This document shows, piece by piece, positions 61,204-64,000 of a stretch of DNA of 64,000 nucleotides. Position 1 is the stretch's first letter. Every line of letters begins with the position of its first letter. This DNA comes from Saccharospirillum sp040881935 (lineage in GTDB: Bacteria > Pseudomonadota > Gammaproteobacteria > Pseudomonadales > Natronospirillaceae), in assembly GCF_040881935.1 (NCBI RefSeq), contig NZ_JBBECH010000075.1, positions 1 to 64,000 of the forward strand. Reading direction: 5' to 3'. The position numbers and the translations under genes are program-made. Under the pieces are notes generated by a model. It was not told the DNA's origin. It did no database searches and saw only the letters and a program-made list of their open reading frames with translations.

Positions 61204-61956
61204 ATGGAAGAAGCCAAAACCAAAGCCCGTTCAACCCCTAAGGTGTCACCTATCTGGGGTATGGTCGCGAGCATCCTGTTCGTGGGCGCGGTATTGGGCG
61301 TGCTGGTGTACTTTGGTGTGCATGAGCAAGTGGTGGTACTGCTTCGCTGGGTCGAAACTCAGGGGATCTGGGGGCCGGTGATGTTCATCGGTGTGATGGC
61401 ATTGGTGATGGTGTTTCTGGTGCCTGGCGTGTTGTTCACCACCGGGGCTGGCTTTGTGTTCGGGGTGGTGGAAGGCACTCTTTATGTAGTTGTGGGGTCC
61501 ACTCTGGGCGCCGCCATTGCGTTTCTGATCGCGCGGTATTTTTTCGGCCGTCGTGCGGCCGACTTTGTTCGTTCGCAGGCCAAACTCAAACTGGTCAGCC
61601 AGGAGATGACACCGAATGGTTGGAAGATTGTTTTACTAACACGGCTGATCCCTTTTTTCCCGGGTAAGTTATCGAACTATTTTTTCGGTTTAACCCGGTT
61701 CTCATTCCCGGGTTATATCGTGGGGACCCTGATCGGTTTCACCCCGTTTTCCCTGCATAACGTCTACCTTGGTTCGCTGGCGGCCGACATCACCACGCTG
61801 GGGGTGCGCAATACCGGGCGCACGCCGCTGGAATGGTCGCTCTATGGAGCCGGGTTTGTGGCAACCCTGGTCGCTGTGGTTTATCTGAATCGACTGGCGC
61901 GGCGAGCCCTTGCCCGCTACACCGATACTGACGGTCTGTCGGAGGATGTATCGTGA
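61204..61956 (+). CDS. TVP38/TMEM64 family (DedA-like) membrane protein
   Basis: A 250-residue inner-membrane protein with about six helices. The family core is visible: FLVPGVLFTTGAGFVFGVVEGTLYVVVGSTLGAAIAFLIARYFFGRR and, later, LLTRLIPFFPGKLSNYFFGLTRFSFPGYIVGTLIGFTPFS, a pair of re-entrant helices with Arg and Pro as in VTT-domain proteins, which are linked to lipid flipping. It overlaps the glycosidase-like gene by 4 bases, so the two are co-translated. Confidence 0.88.
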   Translation: MEEAKTKARSTPKVSPIWGMVASILFVGAVLGVLVYFGVHEQVVVLLRWVETQGIWGPVMFIGVMALVMVFLVPGVLFTTGAGFVFGVVEGTLYVVVGSTLGAAIAFLIARYFFGRRAADFVRSQAKLKLVSQEMTPNGWKIVLLTRLIPFFPGKLSNYFFGLTRFSFPGYIVGTLIGFTPFSLHNVYLGSLAADITTLGVRNTGRTPLEWSLYGAGFVATLVAVVYLNRLARRALARYTDTDGLSEDVS

Positions 61957-64000
61957 GATGGATGAATTGGCTCCCCTGGCGCTTCACGGTTCGCTATGTG
62001 GCCCGCAAACAGGGGTTTATGGACCCCATTGCGCTGCTTGCCCGACTGCACAGTTTCGCCCAGCCCTCAGAAGTGGACGTACCGATTGAGTTGGTGCGGG
62101 CCGGGGTGGTATTCCATGCCCGGGGGCTGATCAACGGCCGGGTGGTGCAGCACAACCTGGATTGGGTTTGGCCGTATTGGATCGAGCGGCAGTTTGATCC
62201 GCGCGATTTATCGTTTGTGCCGCGGGCTTTTTCGATCACGCACATTAACCTTACCCACCGTAACTGGACTGCCCTCGGGCATCCGGATTGTGAGGCGTTG
62301 CCCATTGTAGACCCGCGGGGTCTGGTGACGCCGTTCTACGACGGTTGGTCGTTGGATGGCTGGATCATGCGCGCGGATGGCACCAGTTTGTTGCCCTGCC
62401 GGACGACGGAGGTGAGCCAGGAGCAACAGTTCGAACGCGGTGCGAGTGTGGTCACCGAATCCCGCCATGAAGGTATGAACCTGCGCTCGGAGAGCTGGGT
62501 TGAACTGGATGGTGGAAAGCCGGTCTGCCGGATCCGTTTGACCGGCAGTAGCAATAGTGATGCGTCGCTGGTGTTGTCGTTGCGGCCCGCCAACCCGGAA
62601 GGGATTGCCTTTATACACGATGTTTCCCTGAGCAGTGACCGGTCCGTCTGGACGATTAACGATGAGCAGCAAGTACACTTCAGTCAGCCAGCCGAGCGCC
62701 ATCACATATCAGACTACCGCAGTGGCGATGTCTACATTCACCTGCACGACCGGGATGACCAGCACGCTGGGCACTGCAAGGTTGGCATGGTAACCGCGGC
62801 GGCCCTGTTCGAGCTGAAAGCGGGCGAGCCACGGGAGCTGACGGCCACCATCGCGTTGCCAACGTATCACACCCCAGAGCTGCACTCCGATGCCTGGGGC
62901 CGGCTGCGGGGCCAACAATGTGTGCTGGAGTGTCCGGAACCCCGCTATCAGTTTCTGTACGATGCCGCCGTTACCTCGCTGATTTTGCATTCGCCAAAAG
63001 ACGTCTACCCCGGGCCCTACACCTATAAACGATTCTGGTTCCGGGATGCGGCCTACATTATTCACGCCCTGTTATGCATCGGCCTGACCGAGCGGGCTGA
63101 ACGCGCTCTGGATCAGTTTCCGGATCGCCAGACATTAGGGGGGTATTTTCGTTCCCAGGAAGGCGAGTGGGACTCCAACGGGCAAGTGTTATGGATTTTG
63201 CAGCGTTATGTCGATCTTACTGGTCGTCCGCTGCATCGGTGGCATTCCCACATCGAAAAAGGCGCCCGCTGGATACTGCACAAGCGCCTGAAGGATGATC
63301 TGAAGGGCCCTCATGCCGGCCTGATGCCCGCCGGGTTCAGCGCCGAGCACCTGGGCCCGAACGACTATTATTATTGGGACGATTTCTGGAGCGTTGCGGG
63401 TTTGCAGGCCGCGACCCGCCTGATGTCGGAACAAGCCGACAGCCATGCAAGTGACTTCGAAGCCGGTGCCCGGGATTTCGAGCAGGCCATCGAAAGCAGC
63501 CTGGCGCATTGCCAGGCCAGGCTGGGCCGTCCGGGTATGCCAGCGGCCCCCTATCGACGCCTCGACGCCGGGGCCATTGGCTCCCTGGCCGTGGGTTACC
63601 CACTGCAGTTATGGAAGCCGAATGACCCACGCCTGCTCGATTGTGTTGAGTTCCTGCTGGAGCGCTGTTTCGTCAATGGCGCCTTTTATCAGGACATGAT
63701 CCATTCGGGCCTGAATGCCTACCTGACGCTGCATGTCGCCCAGGTACTGATGCGGGCGGGTGATGCTCGCTACCTGAATCTGATCGATGCCGTGGCCGAT
63801 CTGGCATCGCCCACCGGGCAATGGCCGGAGGCCATCCACCCGTTAACCGGGGGCGGCTGCATGGGCGACGGCCATCATGTCTGGGCGTCGGCCGAATGGG
63901 TGCTGATGATCCGCAATCTGTTCGTGCGCGAAGAGGGCGATGAACTGCGCCTGTGCGAAGGGGTTCCGCGCCGCTGGCTCGACGCGGGCAAACCCATTCG
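61953..64000 (+). CDS. Six-hairpin glycosidase-like protein (3' truncated)
   Basis: The frame is open from GTG 61953 to the end of the window (682 codons) with no stop, so the gene continues. GGAGG lies 7 bases before the GTG, and GTGA overlaps the TVP38 stop. Residues 1-330 look like a beta-rich domain; from about 345 on there is an alpha/alpha barrel of the glucoamylase/trehalase kind: YKRFWFRDAAYIIHALL, GQVLWILQRYVDL, DYYYWDDFWSVAGLQAA, DAGAIGSLAVGYPLQLW. These helix-loop repeats with Trp, Asp and Glu resemble the active-site face of such enzymes. No signal peptide is seen. Substrate unknown; a glucan or a glycolipid is possible given the membrane protein coupled to it. Confidence 0.8.
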   Translation, partial: MRWMNWLPWRFTVRYVARKQGFMDPIALLARLHSFAQPSEVDVPIELVRAGVVFHARGLINGRVVQHNLDWVWPYWIERQFDPRDLSFVPRAFSITHINLTHRNWTALGHPDCEALPIVDPRGLVTPFYDGWSLDGWIMRADGTSLLPCRTTEVSQEQQFERGASVVTESRHEGMNLRSESWVELDGGKPVCRIRLTGSSNSDASLVLSLRPANPEGIAFIHDVSLSSDRSVWTINDEQQVHFSQPAERHHISDYRSGDVYIHLHDRDDQHAGHCKVGMVTAAALFELKAGEPRELTATIALPTYHTPELHSDAWGRLRGQQCVLECPEPRYQFLYDAAVTSLILHSPKDVYPGPYTYKRFWFRDAAYIIHALLCIGLTERAERALDQFPDRQTLGGYFRSQEGEWDSNGQVLWILQRYVDLTGRPLHRWHSHIEKGARWILHKRLKDDLKGPHAGLMPAGFSAEHLGPNDYYYWDDFWSVAGLQAATRLMSEQADSHASDFEAGARDFEQAIESSLAHCQARLGRPGMPAAPYRRLDAGAIGSLAVGYPLQLWKPNDPRLLDCVEFLLERCFVNGAFYQDMIHSGLNAYLTLHVAQVLMRAGDARYLNLIDAVADLASPTGQWPEAIHPLTGGGCMGDGHHVWASAEWVLMIRNLFVREEGDELRLCEGVPRRWLDAGKPI

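Noticed and set aside
1..64000. CRISPR arrays, tRNA or rRNA genes, insertion sequences, phage genes
   Set aside because: Looked for regular repeats, transposase or integrase motifs and RNA gene hallmarks; none found beyond the 12-bp coding repeat.

Overview
The window reads as a chromosomal segment of a marine or halophilic heterotrophic gammaproteobacterium (Oceanospirillales-like; this is an inference from gene families and from the H. influenzae/Vibrio-type sialic acid genes, no rRNA is present). It is almost entirely made of catabolic islands, each with its own importer and regulator. I see no rRNA, tRNA, CRISPR array, prophage or intact insertion sequence.

Region by region. 1-3050: the two halves of a heterodimeric ABC exporter (first half cut by the window edge). 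3295-4797: an Rnk-type protein, a doubtful membrane ORF and an SGNH hydrolase. 4867-13467: a complete sialic acid island, with an RpiR-family repressor divergent from nanE, nanK, siaP, siaQ, siaM, nanA and then nagA, nagB; N-acetylneuraminate is imported by the TRAP system and taken to fructose-6-phosphate. 13727-25861: an aromatic/hydroxy-acid-like CoA island under a MarR regulator: four family III CoA-transferases, two 2-hydroxyacyl-CoA dehydratase (HGD-D) type subunits that seem to lack the usual cluster cysteines, a second TRAP transporter and an MFS carrier. Four near-identical palindromes (8-bp arms, 5-bp spacer) mark the MarR operators.

26078-33727 (all minus strand): a tightly overlapping operon of a gamma-butyrobetaine-hydroxylase-like 2-oxoglutarate oxygenase, an HD-domain diiron oxygenase-like protein, an AruI-type thiamine diphosphate decarboxylase, an AruH-type aminotransferase and a cationic amino acid ABC importer. 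34047-39758: two GlxA-type regulators, gamma-butyrobetaine hydroxylase and the carnitine genes cdhB, cdhA, cdhC, which turn gamma-butyrobetaine into glycine betaine. My preferred reading is that the two neighbouring blocks form one route in which a cationic, probably N-methylated amino acid is deaminated, decarboxylated and shortened, then passed to the carnitine/betaine genes. This pathway is inferred, not shown.

40188-45141: a GGDEF/EAL protein with a degenerate EAL domain, an unusual flavodoxin-fold quinone-reductase/UbiA prenyltransferase fusion, and an IclR regulator. 45430-54163: a TAXI-type TRAP importer, a three-component Rieske ring-hydroxylating dioxygenase (ferredoxin, reductase, alpha, beta), a PdxA/TphB-like dihydrodiol dehydrogenase and a LysR regulator, i.e. 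uptake and first attack on an aromatic carboxylate. 54156-60882: a peptide-type ABC importer whose last gene is an adenylosuccinate/carboxymuconate-type lyase. 61204-64000: a TVP38 family membrane protein and the start of a six-hairpin glycosidase-like gene that runs off the end.

A recurring layout: each of the five substrate-binding protein genes is directly followed by a stem-loop, four of them sitting between the binding-protein gene and its permease genes.
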